8,162 nt of DNA from Candidatus Onthocola stercoravium (lineage in GTDB: Bacteria; Bacillota_I; Bacilli_A; RF39; UBA660), in the NCBI GenBank assembly GCA_018711775.1, contig DVHV01000146.1, positions 1 through 8,162 on the forward strand, given 5' to 3'. Made by a program: the position numbers and the translations under genes. The notes under the pieces are model-generated. The model saw only the letters and a program-made list of their open reading frames with translations, was not told the origin of the DNA and did no database searches. Every line of letters starts with the position of its first letter. Within the stretch, counting starts at the first letter, position 1. This document shows positions 1-7,200 of the stretch, piece by piece.

Positions 1-96
1 TTATAATAAAAGTATTAACAATTCCTAAAATGCATGGTAACATAGAAATGCAATCTTAAGTATATGTGTGCTTTTATGTAAAGGAGGTATGAATTT
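1..96. other. Left-edge non-coding stretch upstream of the recombinase gene
   Basis: AT-rich sequence with no credible gene on either strand. It contains the SD of the following recombinase gene (AAGGAGG, 81-87). A weak promoter-like pair, GTAACA (37-42) and TATATG (61-66) with an 18-base spacer, could drive the recombinase but is not convincing. The permease C-terminus missing from the gene ending at 1789 is not encoded here on the minus strand, so the other edge of the presumed mobile element lies further left, outside the window. Confidence 0.5.
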
Positions 97-99
97 ATA
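81..99 (+). promoter_or_regulatory. Strong Shine-Dalgarno plus apparent ATA start codon of the recombinase
   Basis: AAGGAGG (81-87) is followed nine bases later by ATA AAA (97-102), exactly where an ATG AAA start would be expected. The reading frame is closed by TAA at 79-81, and between there and position 451 it holds no ATG, GTG or TTG. The ATG at 89 sits only one base from the SD, is in another frame and stops after three codons (its TAA, 98-100, overlaps the ATA). The ATA is therefore the best start candidate. A start-codon mutation or a small indel between 89 and 100 are the alternatives. Confidence 0.6.
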
Positions 100-1443
100 A
101 AAGCAGGCTTATATGCTAGGGTTTCAACAGAGATTCAAGTCGAAGGCTATTCTATTGATGCTCAAAAAGAATATTTACTAAATTATGCTAAAGCAAAAGA
201 ATATACTGAATATGAATATTATGTTGACGGTGGTTATAGTGGTAAAGATTTAAATAGACCCGCTATTCAAAAATTAATAAGTGATTGTAAGAGTGGAAAA
301 ATAGATTGTGTATTTGTTTTTAAACTAGATAGAATATCTAGAAGTCAAAAAGATACTTTATATTTAATTGAAGAAGTATTTAATAAATACAATGTTGGTT
401 TTATTTCTATTAGAGAAAATTTTGATACCACTACACCTTTTGGTAAAGCCATGATTGGGATACTTTCCGTATTTGCTCAACTAGAAAGAGAAACAATACT
501 TGAGAGAACTCGTATAGGTATTCAAAAAAGGGCTGAGTCAGGTTTATGGCGAGGTGGTGGTAAAATACCTTATGCTTACGATTATGATAGTACATTGGGC
601 ATTTTAGTGCCTAATAAAGAGCGGGTAGAAAAACTACATAATATGATTTCCTTATATTTAGATGGTTTAAGTTTTAATAAATTAGAAAGTATATTTGGTA
701 TGGATGAAAGTTTAATATCCCAAATTATATTAAATAGAACAAATTTAGGTATTGTTCCTTATAAAGGACAAGAGTTTAAAGGTCAGCATGAAGCAGTTGT
801 TACTGAAGAAACTTATAATAGATTAATTGAAACTGTTAAAATGCGTAGTAAAACGAGAACTGAAAGGCATTATCTTTTATCGGGCAAAATTTATTGCGGT
901 AAATGTGGTGCCAAATATAGGTATCAAAAATGGGGTAAGAGATTAATATGTTATTGTTATTCCCAACAAAAAAGTAAACCTAAATTTATCAAAGATCCAA
1001 ATTGTCAAAATAAGAGATGGGATTCTTTTGAAATAGAAGATGCAGTTTTAGAATGTTTATTTGCTATGGCTTTAGATGAAAATTTGTTTAGAACTAATTA
1101 TAAACTAACCGAAGTAAATGTTTTAGAGAAATATGAAAATAGATTAATAAAAGTGCAAAAACAAATTGAGAATTTAGTTAACTTTATTGCAGATGATATT
1201 GCAGTAGAAGTTACTAAAAAGAAGTTAGAAAACTTGGAACAGGAAAAAGAAACTCTAGAAAAAGAAATATCTGATATTAAAAGTAAGAATGAAAAAAATA
1301 TAAATAAGTTAGATATATTAAAAAATTTACAATCATCATGGTTTAATATGACTTTTGATGAACAAAGACTAATAATTGAACATATTGTTGATAAAGTAAT
1401 AGTTACCAACAATAATATAGATATTAAGTTAAAAATATCTTAA
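97..1443 (+). CDS. Large-type serine recombinase (phage/ICE integrase), apparent ATA start
   Basis: A 448-residue site-specific serine recombinase that would integrate or excise a mobile element by a 5'-phosphoserine strand-exchange mechanism. Counting from the ATA as residue 1, the resolvase domain (about 1-145) has YARVS with nucleophile Ser10 and Arg8, the KLDRISRS catalytic segment (Arg79, Arg82) and the long helix after GKAMIGILSVFAQLERE. A 'recombinase' DNA-binding domain follows (about 150-255, WRGGGKIPYAY onward). Next come a zinc-ribbon (C267xxC270, C285/C287, C303) and a charged coiled coil (about 343-403). The length is close to A118-type phage integrases. Starting at the first ATG (451) would delete Ser10 and most of the catalytic domain, so the start is taken at 97, supported by the SD at 81-87. 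Conserved isoleucines such as Ile80 are encoded by ATA, so ATA still means Ile internally. No strong terminator follows. It is probably the integrase of the element that interrupts the ABC permease at about 1795. Target site and activity are unknown. Confidence 0.9.
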   Translation: MKAGLYARVSTEIQVEGYSIDAQKEYLLNYAKAKEYTEYEYYVDGGYSGKDLNRPAIQKLISDCKSGKIDCVFVFKLDRISRSQKDTLYLIEEVFNKYNVGFISIRENFDTTTPFGKAMIGILSVFAQLERETILERTRIGIQKRAESGLWRGGGKIPYAYDYDSTLGILVPNKERVEKLHNMISLYLDGLSFNKLESIFGMDESLISQIILNRTNLGIVPYKGQEFKGQHEAVVTEETYNRLIETVKMRSKTRTERHYLLSGKIYCGKCGAKYRYQKWGKRLICYCYSQQKSKPKFIKDPNCQNKRWDSFEIEDAVLECLFAMALDENLFRTNYKLTEVNVLEKYENRLIKVQKQIENLVNFIADDIAVEVTKKKLENLEQEKETLEKEISDIKSKNEKNINKLDILKNLQSSWFNMTFDEQRLIIEHIVDKVIVTNNNIDIKLKIS

Positions 1444-1493
1444 TTTTTTATAAATTAGTTTGAAAAATTACATATGTTTATTAATGATTATAT

Positions 1494-1499
1494 TATAAT
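1494..1499 (+). promoter_or_regulatory. Possible -10 box for the RhuM-like remnant
   Basis: A perfect TATAAT lies about 28 bases upstream of the presumed ATG at 1527, in the 83-base gap after the recombinase. No good -35 sits 16-18 bases upstream (nearest TTGAAA at 1460-1465 is 28 bases away). The region is so AT-rich that a chance match is likely. Confidence 0.3.
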
Positions 1500-1526
1500 A
1501 TTATTAATAGATGGAGGTTTTACATT

Positions 1527-1792
1527 ATGTTAAAAAACAATATAGTAATTTATCTTCAAAAGATGGTATTGTTAAAGTAGATACAATGCTAGATAATGAA
1601 ACAATTTGGATGAATCAGAGTGAACTTGCTAAATTAATTGATACAATTAAAAATAATATTTCTCTACACATGAAAAATATCTTTGAAAGCGGTGAATTAT
1701 TAGGAAGTGCAACTGTTAAGGATTTCTTAACAGTTCAAAAAGGGATTTTCGCAGAGATTAATTTTTTGCTAAACCGTTCTCCCCATACCTAG
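1527..1792 (+). pseudogene. RhuM-family protein, N-terminal remnant (frameshifted and 3'-truncated)
   Basis: The recognisable part matches the N-terminal winged-helix region of RhuM-family proteins (named after Salmonella RhuM, common beside phage and integrase genes; biochemical role unclear). It shows the KVDTMLDNETIWMNQSELAKL, NISLHMKNIFESGEL and TVKDFLTV segments. A proper SD (GGAGG, 1513-1517) is followed at nine bases by ATG 1527, giving MLKNNIVIY as in intact relatives. This frame then leaves the family sequence at about 1554, which continues with SSKDGIVKVD in the frame two bases on, and one missing base explains the switch. An alternative in-frame ATG at 1511 sits on the SD itself and gives an unrelated N-terminus. 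Homology stops near 1741 (after TVQK). The last 16 or so codons look unrelated and end at TAG 1790. Members are normally over 300 residues, so about three quarters is gone. Not expected to be functional. Confidence 0.75.
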
Positions 1793-1797
1793 GATAG
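1742..1797. other. Junction segment between the RhuM remnant and the truncated permease (putative element edge)
   Basis: About 55 bases that continue neither gene. RhuM similarity ends at about 1741, and permease similarity, read from the other side, ends at about 1798 after SLIG. It contains the palindrome CCTAGG (1788-1793), whose central CTAG supplies a TAG stop to both converging broken frames. An attachment-site half or a deletion scar are the likely explanations. No clear terminal inverted repeats of an insertion sequence are visible. The exact crossover cannot be placed without an uninterrupted relative. Confidence 0.5.
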
Positions 1798-2409
1798 CCC
1801 AATTAAACTCATGGAAATATTTAATTTTAAACTGGAAATTATCGTCTTATATGAACTTGGTATAACTAATTTAAATAATATTTGTAATTTGGTTGCTCCG
1901 AATGATTTAATTAGTTTTATTTTTTTATCATCAATGTTTAAGAAACCATTATAAATGGTAATTATGCTAACAATCAAATTGATAAGTAAAGCCATTACGA
2001 TGATACTTTTCATATTAGCACCAGCAATTATGATAATAAGTGGACCTAAAGCAACTTTAGGTAGTGAATTAATCATTGTCAAAAATGGATCGATTATTTG
2101 GGCTAAAATTGGTATTTCATAAAGGATTATAGCGATGATAAACCCTAGTAATATACCTAAAACAAAGGCTATTAATACTTCATTTAAAGTAGCAAAAATA
2201 TGATTAAATAAGTTATTACTTTCAATAAGGCCTAATATTGTTTTGATGATTTCACTAGGTTTTGAAAAGACAAATGTATTAATTAAGTTTTTACTCGCTA
2301 AGAACTCCCATAAGCCAAAGAATCCGATAACAATTAATATTTGACAAGTGATTACAAAATACTTACGTAATTTTAATTTTTTTAAAAATTTTCTTTGGGC
2401 TTCAGACAT
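1789..2409 (-). pseudogene. ABC importer permease (SsuC/TauC/ThiX-like), C-terminus missing
   Basis: Inner-membrane permease subunit of a nitrate/sulfonate/thiamine-precursor type importer, BPD_transp_1 fold. Several hydrophobic segments are clear (about residues 17-38, 76-98 and 127-150). The cytoplasmic EAA loop that docks on the ATPase is present (GFLNIDDKKIKLIKSFGA, then LVIPSSYKTIISSLK, about 155-195). The protein stops at residue 206 after SMSLIGLS. Relatives continue with a VIVGEFLVSK-like stretch and the last membrane helix, so about 50 residues are missing. ATG at 2407-2409 has an SD (GGAGGG, 2422-2427) 12 bases upstream and overlaps the ATPase stop by 8 bases. Third gene of the operon. 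The cut coincides with the edge of the recombinase/RhuM region, suggesting disruption by insertion. Residual function is unlikely. Confidence 0.8.
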
Positions 2410-3148
2410 TTTTATCTAAATCCCTCCATAATTCATTGTAATATTCTCCAAAGTTTTTAGCCTTTCTTCTTTCCATTGGAGTATTTCCACTTATATTTAT
2501 TTCATAAACATTTTTAATTACTGATGGTCTTTTTGATAAAACAATGATGCGATCTGCTAAACTTAAAGCCTCTGATATGTCATGAGTAATCATTACAACT
2601 GTTTTATGTTCGCTTTTAATTATGTCAGAAACATCTTCACTAACTGAAAGACGTGATACATAATCTAATGCCGAAAATGGTTCATCTAAAAGTAAAATAT
2701 CAGGTTTAGTTGCAAGAGTTCTAATTAAGGCTACTCGCTGACGCATTCCTCCGGATAGTTGATGCGGATATTTTTCTAAAAAATCCTTAAGTCCATACTT
2801 TTCTAATAAACACTTGGTATAAGCAATATTATCAGGAGTAAGTTCATGTCTTATATTTAATCCTAAAAGAGCATTATCTAATATATTTAACCAAGGAAAT
2901 AAAGCATCTTCTTGTAACATATACCCTACTTTTAATTTCTTGTTTTGAATAATGTCTCCAGAACTTTTATCATCTAGATTCGCTAGTATATTTAAAACGG
3001 TAGATTTACCACAACCAGAAGGCCCAATAATGCATAAAAACTCTCCTTCATAAACATCAAATGATATATTGTCGATGGCTTTTACTTCACCCATCTTAGT
3101 ATGATAATTTTTACTTAAATTTTTTACTTCTAATAATTTATTCTTCAT
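2402..3148 (-). CDS. ABC importer ATP-binding protein, SsuB/TauB/ThiZ-like
   Basis: A complete 248-residue ATPase that energises import of an unknown small organic solute. All nucleotide-binding motifs are intact: Walker A GPSGCGKST (42-50), Q-loop Gln79 in YMLQED, signature LSGGMRQR (131-138), Walker B ILLLDEP (151-157), D-loop SALD and switch His189 in MITHD. The stretch after the Q-loop (ALFPWLNILDNALLGL) is typical of the nitrate/sulfonate/taurine branch. ATG 3146-3148 lies inside the end of the binding-protein gene (11-base overlap) and has no good SD, so translation is probably coupled to the upstream gene. The stop TGA overlaps the permease start by 8 bases. TGA as a stop argues against a mycoplasma-type code. 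The partner permease is truncated, so this ATPase may be orphaned. Confidence 0.92.
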   Translation of the reverse strand: MKNKLLEVKNLSKNYHTKMGEVKAIDNISFDVYEGEFLCIIGPSGCGKSTVLNILANLDDKSSGDIIQNKKLKVGYMLQEDALFPWLNILDNALLGLNIRHELTPDNIAYTKCLLEKYGLKDFLEKYPHQLSGGMRQRVALIRTLATKPDILLLDEPFSALDYVSRLSVSEDVSDIIKSEHKTVVMITHDISEALSLADRIIVLSKRPSVIKNVYEINISGNTPMERRKAKNFGEYYNELWRDLDKNV

Positions 3149-4133
3149 AGAAATTATTTACTAGATCTTCGTAAGGTACATAATCACTCAAAAGATCAAA
3201 GTCTATTAAAAAGTCTTCTAAATTAGTAAATAATTCTTCACTAACAAATGGGTTTTCTAACCAACAATCATATTCTTTATAACGATCAATCATTAAAGCA
3301 AGTTCACTTACATCAGTATCTGGAAATTGATCAATGATATCTTCAGCAACTTTAGTAGCATCGTTTTCTAATGTGTAAGTTATGGCTTTGGCTATTGCTT
3401 TAGTAAATCCTTCAATTATTTCTGGATTTTCTTCGATATAACTTTTACGAGCATAAAATGCTGTATAAGGAACTTCGCCACTCATTACCCCAACACTAGC
3501 AACAACATGACCATAGCCATTTTCTTCAAGTGAGGTTGCATTTGGTTCAAATAAATTAACAAAATCTCCAGTTCCTCCGATGAATGATCCGGACAATGCT
3601 GCAAATTCTACTGAATAATTGATATTTATTTTATCAATATCTATCCCCATATTTTTAAGTCCATTTAAGAAATTTAAGGCTGGCATTCCAGTAGATCTAC
3701 CTACTAAAATTTCTTTACCATATAAATCTTCCAAAGAGAAGTCTTCATAATTATCTCTGGCTACAATAAATTGACCATCTCTTTTTGTTAGCCCTGAAAA
3801 TATGCGTAGATAATTACTTTCTTCTTGATCATATACATATATTGCAGATTCAGCACCAGCAAAGCCAATTTCAACATCATTGGATAAGACAGCAGCACTT
3901 ACTTTGTCAGCACCTGGAGTTAAAATAAGTTCTAAATCTATTCCTTCTTCCTCAAAGTAACCATTTTCAATTGCTACATATAAAGGAGCATAAAATGAAC
4001 TGTGAGTAACTTCGGCAAGACGAACTTTAGTAAGAGATGAATCCTCTTTTCTATCAAAAACTTTTATTAATATTAAAGATACACCAACTAAAACTATTAA
4101 AGCAATTAAAATTATAATAATTTTCTTTTTCAA
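3138..4133 (-). CDS. ABC importer substrate-binding protein, NMT1/SsuA-like, membrane-anchored
   Basis: First gene of the importer operon, 331 residues, expected to face outside the cell and deliver ligand to the permease. An N-terminal KKK followed by a hydrophobic helix (about 5-25) precedes a type-2 periplasmic-binding fold. Family signatures include THSSFYAPLYVAIENGYFEE (44-63), IDLELILTPGADK, DVEIGFAG and the hinge VGRSTGMPALNF. These match NMT1/SsuA-type proteins for nitrate, sulfonates, taurine or pyrimidine thiamine precursors, and the ligand cannot be told from sequence. The only cysteine is Cys290, so there is no lipobox, unlike most Gram-positive binding proteins. The start is TTG (4131-4133), chosen because AAGGAGG (4141-4147) lies seven bases upstream and the first residues form the signal anchor. 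A TATATT (4155-4160) may be its -10, with a poor -35. No thiamine-pyrophosphate riboswitch is seen in the short leader. Confidence 0.88.
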   Translation of the reverse strand: MKKKIIIILIALIVLVGVSLILIKVFDRKEDSSLTKVRLAEVTHSSFYAPLYVAIENGYFEEEGIDLELILTPGADKVSAAVLSNDVEIGFAGAESAIYVYDQEESNYLRIFSGLTKRDGQFIVARDNYEDFSLEDLYGKEILVGRSTGMPALNFLNGLKNMGIDIDKININYSVEFAALSGSFIGGTGDFVNLFEPNATSLEENGYGHVVASVGVMSGEVPYTAFYARKSYIEENPEIIEGFTKAIAKAITYTLENDATKVAEDIIDQFPDTDVSELALMIDRYKEYDCWLENPFVSEELFTNLEDFLIDFDLLSDYVPYEDLVNNFYEE

Positions 4134-4137
4134 AAAT

Positions 4138-4168
4138 ATTCCTCCTTCTAGAATAATATATGAGGAAT
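4138..4168 (-). promoter_or_regulatory. Inverted repeat covering the SD of the binding-protein gene
   Basis: ATTCCTC (4138-4144) and GAGGAAT (4162-4168) are perfect 7-base complements separated by 17 bases. In a minus-strand transcript that started further upstream, one arm would pair with the GAGG of the SD (4141-4147). If transcription starts just below the TATATT at 4155-4160, the upstream arm is not transcribed, so the hairpin matters only for longer or read-through transcripts. It may be coincidental. Confidence 0.3.
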
Positions 4169-4189
4169 TTTAAATTTTGCTTGTAATAG

Positions 4190-4217
4190 AAAAAAATTCT
4201 AGACTGACTAGAATTTT
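4190..4217 (-). terminator. Rho-independent terminator of the surface-protein gene
   Basis: A perfect 10-base stem (4193-4202 with 4208-4217) encloses the loop ACTGA (plus strand). Read on the minus strand it is followed by a run of seven T (4190-4196). The stem overlaps the first bases of the TAA stop codon (4216-4218). It separates the surface-protein transcript from the downstream ABC operon, although some read-through into the operon is possible. Confidence 0.85.
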
Positions 4218-7200
4218 AAAGTTTATAGATTGTTTTATGCTTTTTAGTATAAATTGCTATACCTGCAACACTAACTAAACCGATAGTAAGTAGAAAATAA
4301 TTTAATTTGCTACCTGTTTTAGGATTATCGATTACTTCTTCAACTATTTTGACAATTACTTCATTACTTGGTGTATCTTCATCATCTACTGTTAAAATTG
4401 CAGTATTAGGTATTTCTTCTCCAGACTGTGTTCCTTCTTTAGCCATCAGAGTTATTTCTATTACTTTTTCTTCATTGGCTAGAAGAGAAAATTCCCACTC
4501 AATAGTGTTTCCATTCATTAGTGCATTACCACTATCGACAATAATAAGTCTTTCATCGATAACATCACTAACTTTAATATTTTGAATGGCTATTGCACTT
4601 TCATTTTTAATACGAATATAATATTTGAATTCTTGACCTACAAGTACTTCACTGGCACTTACTTCTTTAGATATCGTGATATTATAATTGACAACTTCAA
4701 CATCTACTTCATCAGTAATGTCTGGCTTGCCAGGTTCTTTAACAACTACTTTATTATTAATTATGTATCCAGAATCTTGGTTTTCAATATAAGCTTCAAC
4801 TGTAAACGTAACAGACTCACCAACTGCAATTGTTCCTACATCCCAAGTTAAAGTGTTATTGCTAGCAACGCAATTATCGCAGCTTACAATTGTTAGATTT
4901 TCATCATAAGTGTCAACTACTTGGACATTTTCTGCTTGATAAGTTCCAGTATTACTTACAGTTATAGTGTAAAAGAAATGTTCAGTATTTAACACTTTAT
5001 CTTTGCTACTCACTTTATCAACCGTCAAATTTGAATCAACCACTATAACATCATCTTCACTTGTTTTAGTCTTATCATCATATGTTAATATAGCTTTGTT
5101 AAGAATAACTTCGTCCATTACTACATTATCTCTTACTTTAACACGAACAGTCAAATTGATAGTTTCATTTACAGCCAGTTCAGAAATGTTGACAGTAAGA
5201 TTATTTCCAGAAATATTATGACTGGTATTACCATTAGTATATTCTACTCCGAGCAATTCTAATTTTTCGGGAATAGAATCTGTTAAAACTAAATTCTCTG
5301 CAGCATTTGTTCCATTATTACCAATGGTTATCGTATAATAAAATTCTTCACCGGCGTGGACAACTTCTTGACTGGCTCTTTTAAGTAGATAAACATCCGA
5401 ATCAACTACTTCAACTGTATCATCATCTTCAAGAGTTTCGTCTTCATGAGTTAGTACTGCTGTATTGGGAATACTTGTTCCACTTGTTGCTGAGGTAGAA
5501 AGTCGTACTTTAACAGTATAGGTAATATTGCCACTGGCTGGTAATGAATCGATAGTCCAAGTTATACGATTGCCATTTACAGTTCCTCCATCACTATCAA
5601 CTATTGTAAGTAAGGAGTTTATATTATCAGTAATAGTTATTAAGCCACTTGCTATTGAGCCAGTATTGGTAACAGTTATTTGATAATAAAATTCTTCACC
5701 AGGAGCAATAGTTTTTTCTCCTTCATCATTATATGCTACTTTAGTTATATTTAAAATTGGCTTTTTTACAGTAACATCTTCATCATCTGTTTGATTTGGT
5801 TTACCCGGTTCTCTAAGTGTTACAACATTGTTAATAACTGTATTATCAGCAACATCACTTTTAACACGAACAACTACTGTAAATCTTTCGCTTTCGCTTG
5901 GATCAAGACTAGATATATGCCATGTAATTGTTTGACCATTGATGCTTGCTCCAGATGCTCTTACTATTTCTAAACGTGAATCAATTACATCTGTTATAGT
6001 TAAATCTCGGCTTGGTGCATCACCATTATTGGCTACATCAATGTAATATTCAAATTCTTCATTTGGTTTTACTTCATTTTTACTTGCTGTCTTACTTATA
6101 GTAACATTTGAATCAACTACTGTAATGTCTTCGTTGTCTTGTTTATCTTCTTCGCCTTCTTCTTGTAGTATTGCTACATTTGGGATATTTGTGCCAGCAG
6201 CAACACTATCTTTCACACGGACAGTCACTGTATATGTTTGGCTTCTAGATGCTCCTAGACTAGAGAGGCTCCAACTTACTTGTTGACCATTAATAGTTGC
6301 TCCGGGAGCTGAAACTATTTCTAATCTTGAATCGATAGTATCGGTTACTGTCAATGGATTACTACTAGCATCTCCTTCATTATTAATAACTATGTTATAA
6401 GTAAATTCTTCTCCTGGACGAAGTTCATTTTTAGTAGCAGTTTTAGTAATTGTTAAATTTGCATCATTAATAATTACTGTATCATTATCCTCAACTGGAT
6501 CGTTATTATCAGCACTAGCAATAGCAATATTATCAATTGTATCTAATGGAGCATTATCATTAACACGAACAGTTATTGTTATAGATGCTGAATCGTTATA
6601 AGCTAAGTCCCCAATGACAAATCTAGCATTATTACCACTACCGCTATTAGAAATACTCGAATTAACAATAGTAAAGTAGCTAGATATGTTATCAGTAACT
6701 ACTACATTTTTAGCGGTTCCTTCACCTCTATTAGTAACTGTAATAGTATAACTAAATTCTTCTCCTGGTTTAATGACATTTACACTTGCTTCCTTAGTAA
6801 TAGTTAAATCCGGTTGTAATATTTCTACTGTTGCATCATCACTTTTTTCTTTTTCATTGATTGTTACGGTTGCTGTATTAGTTATAGTAAAATCGGTTCT
6901 TTCAAAATCTTCTTTAACTCTAACTTGAACAAATAATTCGATAGTTTCTCCGACATCCATTGACTCTATATTCCAAGTAATATTTTGACCAGATACACTA
7001 CCATTATAAGCATTTAATATTTCAAATTCATCAGGTATTCTATCTGTTACCACCAAATTATCTGTAGGGATTGGACTATTATTTTCTAATAATATTTTAT
7101 AATAAAAAGTTTCATTGTCTTCTACTTCACGTATTGGTGTACTCGATTCTTGAGTAGCTAAGGCAGTTTTGGTTATATCGACATCATTAGTATTTATTGT

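Noticed and set aside
1098..1412. 104-residue minus-strand frame inside the recombinase gene
   Set aside because: Shadow of the Lys/Glu-rich coiled-coil region. It shows no family features or SD.
451..1443. Recombinase starting at the ATG at 451
   Set aside because: This would remove the catalytic Ser10 and most of the resolvase domain, which is encoded without interruption upstream.
97..1443. Variant genetic code with ATA read as Met or TGA as Trp
   Set aside because: ATA falls at conserved Ile positions in the recombinase, Trp uses TGG, and TGA ends the ATPase gene.
1742..1797. Permease continuing past its TAG (read-through gives VWGERFSKK, loosely like VGEFxVSK)
   Set aside because: Only a few residues agree, the rest does not match, and a second stop follows soon. 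A junction is simpler than a nonsense mutation.
4134..4192. Thiamine-pyrophosphate riboswitch before the importer operon
   Set aside because: The gap is under 60 bases and lacks the conserved riboswitch elements, so a thiamine-precursor role cannot be claimed.
4307..5973. Four plus-strand frames of 60-92 residues opposite the surface-protein gene
   Set aside because: All lie antisense to the conserved repeats, with low-complexity Ser/Thr/Ile or Asn/Tyr/Ile content and no SD.
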